A stretch of 39,989 nt of DNA from a virus. The stretch spans positions 1 to 39,989 of the IMG/VR virus record IMGVR_UViG_3300038468_000033. One strand, 5' to 3'. Below the pieces are notes generated by a model, which was not told the DNA's origin, did no database searches, and saw nothing but the letters and a program-made list of their open reading frames with translations. A program made the translations under genes and the position numbers. Shown piece after piece: positions 1 through 6,336 of this stretch (the stretch's first letter is position 1; every line of letters starts with the position of its first letter).

Positions 1-222
1 GATTTGCGGAACCCCGTCGGACGCTCCCACCGTCCCGTTCCCGAGCCAGCAGGAACCGCGCTTGGTCTTCATCGCGACTTCCCTGCCGCTCGTTGGGAAC
101 CCGACGCTCACCTTGACCCTCGGACAATCCTGCCCCCATCTCAGCCGGAAAACTTCCCGGGAGATGTCGGCGACGAACTGTTCCAAGTAGGCTTCCCGCG
201 TCGGAAAGTTGCGCTTTGCCAT
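1..222 (-). CDS. SprT-like putative metallopeptidase, N-terminal part (runs off window)
   Basis: An ATG at 222 preceded by AGGAGG with a 7-nt gap opens a leftward frame of 74 codons that is still open at the window edge. The visible part contains VKVSVGFPTSGRE followed by a Lys/Gly/Cys stretch ending in SDGVPQI. From memory of the family, phage SprT-like proteins start this way (a V.IS.G.P strand, then a GxCW-type motif) before the HExxH zinc site, which would lie outside the window. The family assignment is therefore inference from the N-terminus only. The gene is the next leftward gene after the non-coding region downstream of the RepA-like gene. Confidence 0.6.
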   Translation of the reverse strand, partial: MAKRNFPTREAYLEQFVADISREVFRLRWGQDCPRVKVSVGFPTSGREVAMKTKRGSCWLGNGTVGASDGVPQI

Positions 223-249
223 TGCGAAACCTCCTATTGTTCAAGCCGG

Positions 250-301
250 TTTCCCCCGCTCAAACGGGGGATACTCAATCCCGTTTGATGGAGGGGGAAA
301 C
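250..301. repeat. Two-part hairpin upstream of the SprT-like gene
   Basis: GTTTCCCCC at 250-258 pairs with GGGGGAAAC at 293-301. Inside, CAAACGGG pairs with CCCGTTTG, with a competing CCCCCG...CGGGGG hairpin around 254-271. In leftward transcripts it lies about 15 nt upstream of the AGGAGG of the gene starting at 222, so it could be a terminator, attenuator or processing element. Its inner hairpin resembles the CCCCGTTTGAACGGGG hairpins at 37067 and 37720. Confidence 0.6.
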
Positions 302-307
302 TAAGAT

Positions 308-335
308 CCCCGCGCGGAAAGGTTTCCGCCCGGGG
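308..335. repeat. Perfect short hairpin
   Basis: GCGGAAA (314-320) and TTTCCGC (323-329) form a 7-bp stem with a 2-nt spacer, extended outward by CCCC (308-311) and GGGG (332-335). It is one member of the hairpin chain between 250 and 640. Confidence 0.6.
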
Positions 336-439
336 AAGACTGTCAACTAGACCCGTTGAATGTCGGTTCCGCCTGCATCGGCGCGGTTCCCTAGCCTCTT
401 CCGCCGTGCATCAGCCGATCCCCGAATCCCCACCTTACA

Positions 440-490
440 GGGGGAACGTGCTATGCCAAATCGGCTAGTGACGTTCCCCCCGTTCGGGGG
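440..490. repeat. 10-bp perfect inverted repeat followed by overlapping hairpin
   Basis: GGGGGAACGT at 440-449 is the exact reverse complement of ACGTTCCCCC at 471-480, with a 21-nt spacer. The right arm overlaps a second small hairpin, CCCCC-GTTC-GGGGG, ending at 490. The two could be mutually exclusive. Confidence 0.6.
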
Positions 491-527
491 TCAATTCGGA
501 CTAGGCCCGGAGTCGGTCTAAGACTCC

Positions 528-545
528 CCGGGGAAACTTCCCCGG
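528..545. repeat. 8-bp-arm palindrome
   Basis: CCGGGGAA (528-535) and TTCCCCGG (538-545) are perfect complements separated by 2 nt. Confidence 0.6.
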
Positions 546-563
546 TCGCGGTCCGTCTTGCCT

Positions 564-607
564 CCCCCGCTCGGTGTCGGTCTAGGTGTCGGGCGTTTGA
601 GCGGGGG
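564..607. repeat. 9-bp perfect inverted repeat
   Basis: CCCCCGCTC at 564-572 is the exact reverse complement of GAGCGGGGG at 599-607, with a 26-nt spacer. It directly precedes the next inverted repeat in the chain. Confidence 0.6.
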
Positions 608-612
608 TCACT

Positions 613-640
613 CCGACCGGCTGTCAATTGGTCCGGTCGG
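613..640. repeat. 8-bp perfect inverted repeat
   Basis: CCGACCGG at 613-620 pairs exactly with CCGGTCGG at 633-640 across a 12-nt spacer. It is the last clear member of the chain that starts at 250. Confidence 0.6.
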
Positions 641-927
641 TCGCGGAGGAGAATCGCAAGGCCCGTGCCAGAGGCTAACTTGTTGCGGCACATGGTTTTG
701 GGTCAAAGTTACCAGCCATAGATCGTGCTGGATGCAATTGCATTTTGCAAAACGCGAATCCGCCTGTGTGACGCCCGCACGCCCGCGCGCCCGTCATCAT
801 GTGCGCGAAGGGGAAGTGTGCGAAAACGCACGGTGTTGAATTCTGCGACAGGGAATGGGGTCTTTTGGCCCCATTGGGTTTGCAATACTATGACGCATGT
901 GTGCACACACACACACACGCGCATGAT

Positions 928-971
928 GCGCGCGTACAGGCGCGCGTACAGGCGCGCGTACAGGCGCGCAG
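928..971. repeat. Three 12-bp direct repeats (iteron-like)
   Basis: GCGCGCGTACAG occurs three times head-to-tail at 928-939, 940-951 and 952-963, followed by a partial copy to 971. A CA dinucleotide run lies just upstream. The repeats are in the non-coding region downstream of the RepA-like gene, where iterons of a replication origin would be expected. A plain microsatellite is the alternative. Confidence 0.65.
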
Positions 972-1312
972 GCGTGCGCGAGGGGGGGGCACCACGTTCG
1001 CAATGAGGTCATGTCTATTTAGGGTGCGTCCAACCCACTCACCAGCACTCACGGGTCCTCCGTTTTTGGTTCCATCCTTGGCTCCATATTGGGTCCCATA
1101 TTAGTCTCTGCCCCTAAACTCCCAAATTTTCCTATAATTTTGCCTATCTTCTTGCGCCACAATAATTTGGGTCACATATTATTTGTTGTGAAAATCGCCT
1201 CGTTTCTAAGGCCCCTAGCGAGGCTCAGGAGCGAGCCGGATTGGGGACCCTTGCTGGATGGGTTGAGGGGGGTGGATTGTGGAACAGGGAGCGCCCGGCT
1301 TGCCCGAGCGAG

Positions 1313-1364
1313 TTCGGAAGGGAGGAGGACGGACTCCAGAAGGGAGTCCTCCTCCCTTTCCGAA
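1313..1364. repeat. Long imperfect hairpin downstream of the RepA-like gene
   Basis: The arm starting TTCGGAAGGGAGGAGGAC at 1313 is complementary to the arm ending TCCTCCCTTTCCGAA at 1364, with GGACTCC and GGAGTCC continuing the stem towards a 5-nt loop. Only a few bases are bulged over more than 20 bp. It may end the leftward RepA-like transcript, although no clear U-tract follows, or it may be a cruciform-forming element. Confidence 0.6.
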
Positions 1365-1412
1365 GGAGCCTCGTCTTCCAGAACTGTTCCAAATTCTTTT
1401 TAGAACCCCTCA

Positions 1413-1438
1413 CCCTAGGGGGTATTTACCCCCTAGGG
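1413..1438. repeat. Perfect 12-bp-arm palindrome
   Basis: CCCTAGGGGGTA is followed after 2 nt by its exact reverse complement, TACCCCCTAGGG. Such a long near-continuous palindrome is a typical protein-binding or cruciform site. A smaller hairpin, TTGCTA-TATT-TAGCAA, lies at about 1465-1480. Confidence 0.7.
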
Positions 1439-1490
1439 CGTTCCGCGTTTTGTTCCACAAACCGTTGCTATATTTAGCAATAACTTGCCG

Positions 1491-1554
1491 GTTCCGGAAC
1501 AGGATTCCGGAACGGTCGTGGAAAGTAGCTGCTGTTCCGAAAGTGTTCCGGAAT
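1491..1554. promoter_or_regulatory. Cluster of TTCCGGAA operator-like palindromes
   Basis: GTTCCGGAAC at 1491-1500, ATTCCGGAAC at 1504-1513 and GTTCCGGAAT at 1545-1554 share the TTCCGGAA core. A half-like copy, TGTTCCGAAA, begins at about 1533, and TGTTCC recurs several times from 1385 onward. The last copy reaches the stop codon of the RepA-like gene. This looks like a multi-site protein-binding array, perhaps for the RepA-like protein or a regulator. That role is inference. Confidence 0.5.
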
Positions 1555-2702
1555 CATGCGAGATCAATCCGGCCTTGGTCATCGAAGGAGGCCATGCCGG
1601 GGAGGGCGTATTCGATTTTCTTGCCTTTGCCGAACTGGACGATTTTCTGGGAGTCGATAAGTCCTTTTAGGACACCGCGTACCCAGCGATCGGAGACCTT
1701 GCAAGCGGACTGAGCGCGGGCCATTACCTCGTGGATCTTGTGGCGCTGCCCGTTTCCGAGGAGAAGGAGTATTTCCATCTCCACAGTCTCTCTTTCTTTA
1801 CCGGCTTTTTCGTCGTAGGTGATGATTGCGGAGTGATTTTCAGCATTCAAGATCAGTTTGTACCAGAATCCCGGCATATTGAATCCACCCTTGAACTTTG
1901 GTATATCGAATCTAGTTTTACGTTCTAGTACAGGTGGTGGATAAGCAGAGACTTCGGAGGCGATGGACCAGACGACTTTGGCATCGGCGACTTCTGCGGA
2001 GGAGCCGCGGATGCGGTGGATAGCGCCGCCCATTGCTTCTCGGGATGGTTTCCGGAGGTGGTGGGCGCACATGACGGCGGCTCCGGAGTGGGTAGAGATT
2101 TGTTGGAGGAGTGTATTTACGTAGGTCATAGCGGTAGCGTCGTTTTCTTCGAAGGTATGGATGAGGCGGTAGGTGTCGATGAAGACAGCGATAGGGCGTA
2201 TGGCGCGGAACTTTACCAGTAAATCTTCAAATTCTTTCGAGGCGACGTTGAATCCGCAGTTTGGGATGATATAGAAGTCGGGAATACCGGCGATCCCGAT
2301 ACCACATAGAAGTTGGGATAGTTTATCCCGGAGGTCTGAATCTTGGTCGTCCTGAGAAATGAAGACAACGGGTCCTCTTTTTGGTACAGAGAACTCACCC
2401 AAGAAGGGTTGGCCGAGGGCAAGACAGATGGCAGCGTGGAGGAGGAGCCAAGTTTTACCGGCTTGGGGCTCGGCAGCGAGAATACCGAATTGTCCGGCCC
2501 CCAGAAGGTCTCGAATGATGAAGTCCATGCTCGGGGTGTCGCTTGATAGGAACTCGCCAAGTTCTTGTACGGGATAACCTTCCCCGGGTTTTTGTTCATG
2601 AAGTCTTTCATTTTTCTCTCCGAGAGTTCCGGGATCTGGGAAAGATCCTGCTGTTGTGGATGGAAATAACGCATTGGCAACATCTTCCCGTTTACTTTCC
2701 AT
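1554..2702 (-). CDS. RepA-like AAA ATPase (AAA_25 / RecA-fold), putative replication protein
   Basis: The 382-residue protein has a P-loop AEPQAGKTW (residues 77-85) following a GILA strand, a VVFISQDD strand near 113-119, and a Walker B strand IAVFIDTY (171-178). This arrangement is typical of the AAA_25/RepA hexameric-helicase-like family, which loads or drives replication in plasmids and phages. The C-terminal 70 residues (HKIHEVMARA to KIEYALPG) look like a winged helix. The ATG at 2702 overlaps the end of the upstream gene by 11 nt and has only a weak ribosome site, so it is probably translationally coupled. The repeat-rich region 223-1553 lies directly downstream. Family confidence is high; the role in initiation is inferred. 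Confidence 0.85.
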   Translation of the reverse strand: MESKREDVANALFPSTTAGSFPDPGTLGEKNERLHEQKPGEGYPVQELGEFLSSDTPSMDFIIRDLLGAGQFGILAAEPQAGKTWLLLHAAICLALGQPFLGEFSVPKRGPVVFISQDDQDSDLRDKLSQLLCGIGIAGIPDFYIIPNCGFNVASKEFEDLLVKFRAIRPIAVFIDTYRLIHTFEENDATAMTYVNTLLQQISTHSGAAVMCAHHLRKPSREAMGGAIHRIRGSSAEVADAKVVWSIASEVSAYPPPVLERKTRFDIPKFKGGFNMPGFWYKLILNAENHSAIITYDEKAGKERETVEMEILLLLGNGQRHKIHEVMARAQSACKVSDRWVRGVLKGLIDSQKIVQFGKGKKIEYALPGMASFDDQGRIDLA

Positions 2703-2931
2703 GCGTGGGATTCATGGCCTCGCGGATGGCTTCGAGGCGCTGGAGGAACCACGTATCGGGGCGGTCTTCGAAGAGGAGGCGGAAGCGGACCCGAGCCTCC
2801 TCCTGTTTGAGTTCGGGGTGGGAGAATTTGAGAAGGTCGAGGTGGTCGTGGCGGTCGCGCTCCTCGGCGGAGATCAGGGGGTCCGGCTTCGGGTAGAAAA
2901 CGTCGAGGAGGATCTGGAGTTCTCGCGTCAT
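2692..2931 (-). CDS. Small hydrophilic protein of unknown function, coupled to the RepA-like gene
   Basis: A 79-residue frame starts at the ATG at 2931, preceded by GGAGGG about 5 nt away. A GTG at 2937 is possible but overlaps that site. The protein is charged and helical, with an LLDVFYPKPDPLISAEERDRH segment followed by RFRLLFEDRPDTWFLQRLEAIREAM. No family is recognised. It is the first gene of the leftward RepA-like transcript and overlaps the ATPase start by 11 nt, so a partner role in replication is plausible but not shown. Confidence 0.7.
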   Translation of the reverse strand: MTRELQILLDVFYPKPDPLISAEERDRHDHLDLLKFSHPELKQEEARVRFRLLFEDRPDTWFLQRLEAIREAMNPTHGK

Positions 2932-2943
2932 GGGCACCCTCCG

Positions 2944-3076
2944 AGGTGGGGAAAGCTCGCACGTTCTCTCCGCGGAAAATGGCCTGTCAAGGATTTTTCA
3001 TAACTGCAATATTTTCTTGACAGTCTATTTGGCGGGGCTCTAGCGTCCCGGGCAGGGAGGCACATAGGAGGAATCA
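2944..3076. promoter_or_regulatory. Divergent promoter/operator region between the RepA-like gene and the XRE regulator
   Basis: CTGTCAAG at 2984-2991 and CTTGACAG at 3016-3023 are an exact inverted repeat. Each contains a consensus TTGACA -35 box pointing outward: leftward at 2990-2985, rightward at 3017-3022. Matching -10 boxes are weak (rightward TAGCGT at 3041-3046 with 18-nt spacing). The 24-bp segment between the arms is AT-rich. The adjacent XRE gene makes autoregulation here likely. Confidence 0.55.
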
Positions 3077-3439
3077 ATGGCACGGAAGAAGAAGGAAGCG
3101 AATGGTCAGTTTTCGGAATTCGGGAAGCTGGTCATCTCGATCCGTGAGGGTGCGGAGCTAAAGCAGGGCGTGCTCGCGAAGGCGGCGAAGATTTCGCAGT
3201 CGTACCTCTCGGCGATCGAGGCGGGGCGGGTCGGCCCTCCCCAGAACGGAGTATTGGTTCTCTTGGCCAAGGCGTGCGACTACGATCCGGACGAAATGCT
3301 TCTCCTCGCGGGCCGGATTCCTCCGACTCTCCACAAGGTTATCCACAAGGAGCCCGAGAAGGTGGCGAACCTTCTCCGGAAGGCGGGATACTTGGGTGCG
3401 AAGCGAGGCGGAGGTGCGCGGAAAACTGCTGGTGTGTGA
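3077..3439 (+). CDS. XRE-family (Cro/C1-type) transcriptional regulator
   Basis: The 120-residue protein has a classical helix-turn-helix around residues 16-70: FGKLVISIREGAELKQGVLA, then KISQSYLSAIEAGRVGPP, then VLVLLAKACDYDPDEMLLLAGR. There is no LexA-type peptidase domain; the C-terminus is short and basic. AGGAGG lies 5-6 nt before the ATG. It is the first gene of the rightward block and faces the divergent control region, so it probably represses its own and/or the RepA-like promoter. This is compatible with a temperate or plasmid-like lifestyle but does not prove it. Confidence 0.88.
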   Translation: MARKKKEANGQFSEFGKLVISIREGAELKQGVLAKAAKISQSYLSAIEAGRVGPPQNGVLVLLAKACDYDPDEMLLLAGRIPPTLHKVIHKEPEKVANLLRKAGYLGAKRGGGARKTAGV

Positions 3440-3677
3440 GAAGTGCCACGTCAGTTACGAGGCAAGAGCCCAGCCAAACGGAAAGTGTCAGATTTGTGGC
3501 GACAGGCTGAGCGAATTCTCGCCAAGGAATTTGAAAAAGCGACCACTCGCAAAGAATCGGATCGCGAAGGACATCCCGAAAATCTATCAGATCGGGGACA
3601 CGGAGATCCCCGACAAGGTGGCGGTGAAAATCTTCATCATGATGTTGCGGGACATGGGGTGCAAAGTATGTCTGTGA
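3396..3677 (+). CDS. Small zinc-ribbon protein
   Basis: The 93-residue frame overlaps the 3' end of the XRE gene by 44 nt and is proposed to start at the GTG at 3396. Later GTGs at 3414 and 3432 are possible and no ribosome site is decisive. It contains CEKC...CQIC, a four-cysteine zinc ribbon, followed by a Lys/Arg-rich linker and an IPDKVAVKIFIMMLRDMGCKV helix. Its stop overlaps the next ATG. Function unknown; DNA, RNA or protein binding is possible. Confidence 0.6.
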   Translation: MRSEAEVRGKLLVCEKCHVSYEARAQPNGKCQICGDRLSEFSPRNLKKRPLAKNRIAKDIPKIYQIGDTEIPDKVAVKIFIMMLRDMGCKVCL

Positions 3678-3913
3678 ATTATTCACCCGGAACGACGGCA
3701 TCGAAGGCGATCAAGTATTACATTTCCCCCCACTATTACTACCCCAACTGGTATCTCCCGTATTGGTATCCGTGGCATCCGGGTCCGATGGTGGTGCCTC
3801 CTTGCGGCCATTGTCCGACCTGCGGACAGGTGGTCGCGACGTGCCCAACCTGCGGGAAGAAACTGGAGGAACAACATGAAGTGGTTCCTACTGAATCTGG
3901 TTCTGGCCTTTGA
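3668..3913 (+). CDS. Tyr/Trp/Pro-rich protein with zinc ribbon
   Basis: ATG at 3668 overlaps the previous stop. The 81-residue product has an unusual aromatic-proline stretch (residues about 16-40, with YYISPHYYYPNWYLPYWYPW) and then a CGHC-PTC-G...C-PTC-G knot with two CPTCG motifs. No family is recognised. Its last 38 nt are also read in another frame by the 20-residue microprotein gene that follows. Confidence 0.65.
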   Translation: MSVNYSPGTTASKAIKYYISPHYYYPNWYLPYWYPWHPGPMVVPPCGHCPTCGQVVATCPTCGKKLEEQHEVVPTESGSGL

Positions 3914-3938
3914 CTGGTGGTGGTGGTTGAGGCGGTAG
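3876..3938 (+). CDS. 20-residue microprotein ending LAFDWWWWLRR
   Basis: GGAGG at 3865-3869 sits 6 nt before an ATG that opens a 20-codon frame. It has a hydrophobic segment (MKWFLLNLVLAF) followed by DWWWWLRR and a TAG directly abutting the ATG of the next gene. A second 21-residue frame with the same last 11 residues lies on the other strand at 37158-37223, also with a strong ribosome site. The repetition in unrelated surroundings supports translation. A small membrane-interface peptide is likely; the target is unknown. Confidence 0.7.
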   Translation: MKWFLLNLVLAFDWWWWLRR

Positions 3939-4238
3939 ATGGATCGCCGCGATGTCCTGAAAAAGCTGGTTCTGGTCCCCTTGGGGCTGGTAGCCACGAA
4001 GGTCCCGACTCGAAGCCATCCGGAAACGGGTCCTGCGAAGTCGAATTCCGACCCAAATCTGCCATTTCATACCCAATGTGCGAGGTGTCTGTTCGTGCTC
4101 CCCACAGATGAATTGATTCTCGGGAAATGTTCCCGGTGCGGGCATACATGGACTCCGCGACCGTGGCCGGAGAATTCACAAGTTTGGGAAGTGCTGAAAA
4201 GTTACGGAAAGAATAAGCCGTGGCCCCGGAATTCGTAG
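3939..4238 (+). CDS. Zinc-ribbon protein with twin-arginine-like N-terminus
   Basis: The 99-residue protein begins MDRRDVLKKLVLVPLGLVAT, which resembles a short Tat-type signal (RR plus hydrophobic stretch). CARC and CSRCGHTW follow at about residues 46-70 as a four-cysteine zinc ribbon. The ATG abuts the stop of the microprotein gene and is preceded by GAGGCGG. Whether the N-terminus is a signal or only a hydrophobic helix cannot be decided here. Function unknown. Confidence 0.65.
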   Translation: MDRRDVLKKLVLVPLGLVATKVPTRSHPETGPAKSNSDPNLPFHTQCARCLFVLPTDELILGKCSRCGHTWTPRPWPENSQVWEVLKSYGKNKPWPRNS

Positions 4239-4480
4239 CGTTTTTTCTTGGCTTTCTGATCGGCGGCGCTCTCGTCGGGACGGGCGTGGGCGTCGTCGTG
4301 AAGTATATTTCGAAACAGGAAGTCAAGATTACCTACACGAATCAGCCGCGGGTGATCCGCCGGACGGAGGAGGAGGAGGCGGACTTGGAGGCGACGGGTG
4401 AATCCGGAGCCCCGGGTCGGGACTTCTCCGAAATGCGAATGCCACAATTCATGAAGGAAACGGGCGAAGACCCAGACTAA
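4220..4480 (+). CDS. Small membrane-anchored protein with acidic tail
   Basis: GTG at 4220 overlaps the preceding gene by 19 nt. The 86-residue product has one glycine-rich transmembrane helix (residues about 5-27, FVAFFLGFLIGGALVGTGVG) and then a charged cytoplasmic-type tail. It lies immediately before terL where a small terminase subunit would often be, but nothing in it resembles TerS. Function unknown. Confidence 0.6.
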   Translation: MAPEFVAFFLGFLIGGALVGTGVGVVVKYISKQEVKITYTNQPRVIRRTEEEEADLEATGESGAPGRDFSEMRMPQFMKETGEDPD

Positions 4481-4523
4481 CTAGACTCTCCCCAGCGCCA
4501 GATCCGCCGGGGGCATCTCTCCA

Positions 4524-6068
4524 ATGGAGGGACGGCGGATCAAAACACGCCCCAAAAGGCGCGTCCCAACCGCGCAGGAAAAGAAGTTTCTCGCGCAAGG
4601 TCGCGAGGAACTATACTTTTTCACAAAGTACGTTCTCGGCTACTCCCGCCTTGATCGAGCGGTACACGAACCGCTCTGCCTTCTCCTCCAAGACCTTGAA
4701 AAAAACCGCCGCCAGCTAGTTCTCATGCCCCGTGGACATTTCAAGTCCACGATTTCCTCGGTCGCCTACCCTCTTTGGCGACTCATTCGTGACCCGGGAC
4801 TCACGATCTATCTCGATTCCGGGAATCTCGCCCTCACGAAGAAATTCTTGCAGGAGATCCGCGCTCATATCGAGTCCGGAGCCCTCGATGCCTACTCCCC
4901 GACCGGGGAGCCCATGCACACATTCGCCAGCAAAGGCGGGAGGAAGTGGACACAAACCGAGCTTCACATTGATTGGAAACCGGCATCGGTGGCCGCACCC
5001 TCCATCATGGCGGGGTCCGTTGATGTGACGAAAACGGGGTTCCACTTCCTTCTTATTATCGAAGACGACCTTCACACCGAAATCAATACCCAGACTCGGG
5101 AGGGAATCGAGAAAGTCATCAACCACCACCGGGAGTTGAAGCCGATCGAGGACGTGGGGGCGGGCTGCGAGCGGCTTGTCGTGGGAACCCGGTGGGCGTT
5201 CGATGACCTGTACCAGCTTCTCGAAGAACAGGCGGGGTGGCCCACTTACCGGAAGTCGGTCTGGATCGACAAGGCCCGGGAGGTCCCCCTCTTCCCGACC
5301 GAATTCCCCGTCGAGAAGATCCGCCAGATCCAACTCGAACTCGGGCTGGATCGGTTCGCCTGCCAGTACGAAAACGAGCCGATTTCCTCGGAAAACGCCA
5401 TCTTCCGACCGGAGTGGATCAAGGTCTACGAGGGGAAAGCCCCCCCGGGGACCAGCTACATCCTCCTCGACCCGGCATGGACCGACAAACGGGACGGCGA
5501 CCGCTCCGCCTTCGTCCACGTCATCGTCACCAACAACAACCAAATCTATGTCACGGAAGCGATTGCGGGGAGATTCAACCCCGACAAGCGGCTGGACATT
5601 CTCTGGGAGATGGCCTGCCGCCACAACCCGGACGTGATCGGGATTGAGTCCACCTCCTTCCAGAAGAGCGTCAAGTGGGAGTGGGATAAGCGGATGCGGG
5701 CTTCTGGCCGGTGGTGGGTCGTGAAGCCATTGAATGCCGACAATGCCACGAAAAACTCGAAAGAGATTCGGATAAAAGGACTTGCGCCGATCTATGCGAA
5801 CGGGGACATCTTCCATGCCCCGGGCCTCGTGGAGTTGGAGGAGGAGCTTCTTCACTACCCGAAGACGAAGCACGAAGACTTGATCGACGCCCTCTCCTAT
5901 ATCCAGCAACTCGCCTTCCCCGGCGGAATGAACCGCTGCTTTGTCCCGAACGAGTTCCAAGTTCAAGTTCGCGGAGAGCAGAAAAATTCAGATATTGACA
6001 ATCCACGGGAGAGGCTTATCTTCGAGGAAGTATTCCGAGATACCGCAACTGATTGGTATGAGGGATGA
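4524..6068 (+). CDS. terL: Terminase large subunit
   Basis: The 514-residue DNA-packaging motor has an ATPase domain with Walker A MPRGHFKST (68-76) and Walker B LLIIEDD (176-182). The nuclease domain (from about 308) shows the acidic residues expected of the RNase H-like fold: LLDPAWTDKRDGD (D316), IGIES (E375) and HEDLIDALSY (D452/D455). It translocates DNA into the procapsid through the portal and cuts it. The ribosome site is weak, but the frame and length suit the family. No small terminase subunit is recognised nearby. Confidence 0.95.
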   Translation: MEGRRIKTRPKRRVPTAQEKKFLAQGREELYFFTKYVLGYSRLDRAVHEPLCLLLQDLEKNRRQLVLMPRGHFKSTISSVAYPLWRLIRDPGLTIYLDSGNLALTKKFLQEIRAHIESGALDAYSPTGEPMHTFASKGGRKWTQTELHIDWKPASVAAPSIMAGSVDVTKTGFHFLLIIEDDLHTEINTQTREGIEKVINHHRELKPIEDVGAGCERLVVGTRWAFDDLYQLLEEQAGWPTYRKSVWIDKAREVPLFPTEFPVEKIRQIQLELGLDRFACQYENEPISSENAIFRPEWIKVYEGKAPPGTSYILLDPAWTDKRDGDRSAFVHVIVTNNNQIYVTEAIAGRFNPDKRLDILWEMACRHNPDVIGIESTSFQKSVKWEWDKRMRASGRWWVVKPLNADNATKNSKEIRIKGLAPIYANGDIFHAPGLVELEEELLHYPKTKHEDLIDALSYIQQLAFPGGMNRCFVPNEFQVQVRGEQKNSDIDNPRERLIFEEVFRDTATDWYEG

Positions 6069-6072
6069 TGCC

Positions 6073-6336
6073 GTGCCGAATTACGATTTTTACTGCGAGG
6101 AATGCGACTTCGAGTGGGAGGACTTCGAAAAGATGGAAGACCTCCCCGATGTCAAATGCCCCGAGTGCGGCGGCCCCGGGAAGGTGGCTTTCAAAGCCAA
6201 GCCCAACGTGATCCTCGACTTGGAGGAGCACTTTGATTACGGGATTGGGAAGCGAATCCGGTCCCGGAGGCAGAAAAGGGAGACCTTGAAAAGAATCAAT
6301 GGGGAGCGGGAGCATCCTCTGGAGCCAATGGGATGA
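6073..6336 (+). CDS. FmdB-type zinc-ribbon protein
   Basis: Start set at GTG 6073 because FmdB-type proteins begin MPxYxFxCxxC and GAGGG lies 8 nt upstream; an ATG at 6058 is also in frame. The 87-residue protein has YDFYCEECDFEWE and CPECGG, the paired CxxC knuckles of the regulatory-protein FmdB-like zinc ribbon, then a basic C-terminus. Such genes are common beside phage terminase and portal genes; the role is not established. ATGA overlap with the portal gene indicates coupling. Confidence 0.8.
   Translation: MPNYDFYCEECDFEWEDFEKMEDLPDVKCPECGGPGKVAFKAKPNVILDLEEHFDYGIGKRIRSRRQKRETLKRINGEREHPLEPMG

Larger units (their letters stand above)
223..1553. other. 1.3-kb non-coding region rich in inverted repeats, iterons and an AT-rich tract
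   Basis: No convincing gene lies between the leftward RepA-like gene (stop at 1554) and the SprT-like gene (start at 222). Frames that exist here are low complexity or lack a ribosome site. The left half (250-640) is a chain of perfect hairpins. The middle holds a CA dinucleotide run (about 902-919), three 12-bp tandem repeats and an AT-rich tract (about 1085-1205). The right part has a long imperfect hairpin, a perfect 12-bp-arm palindrome and TTCCGGAA repeats. Position and content suit a replication origin or control region, which is inference. Confidence 0.6.

Noticed and set aside
247-301. CRISPR repeat
   Set aside because: The similar hairpins at 37067 and 37720 are isolated between genes, with no regular spacers or cas genes.
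451-693. Leftward 80-codon frame in the hairpin chain
   Set aside because: No ribosome site, composition dictated by inverted repeats, no neighbour coupling.
797-1070. Leftward low-complexity frame through the CA run and the 12-bp repeats, with a GGAGG and a GTG near 1055
   Set aside because: The frame is made of Ala-Cys-Thr-Arg repeats produced by the DNA repeats, has no domain-like sequence and lies in the hairpin-rich region; the repeats explain it better.
3939-4000. Confident Tat signal peptide
   Set aside because: RRDVLKKL fits only loosely and the hydrophobic part is short; left as a possibility.
4716-5966. Long (416 codons) leftward frame opposite terL
   Set aside because: Antisense shadow of a well-supported terminase gene; GC-rich third positions create long antisense frames.
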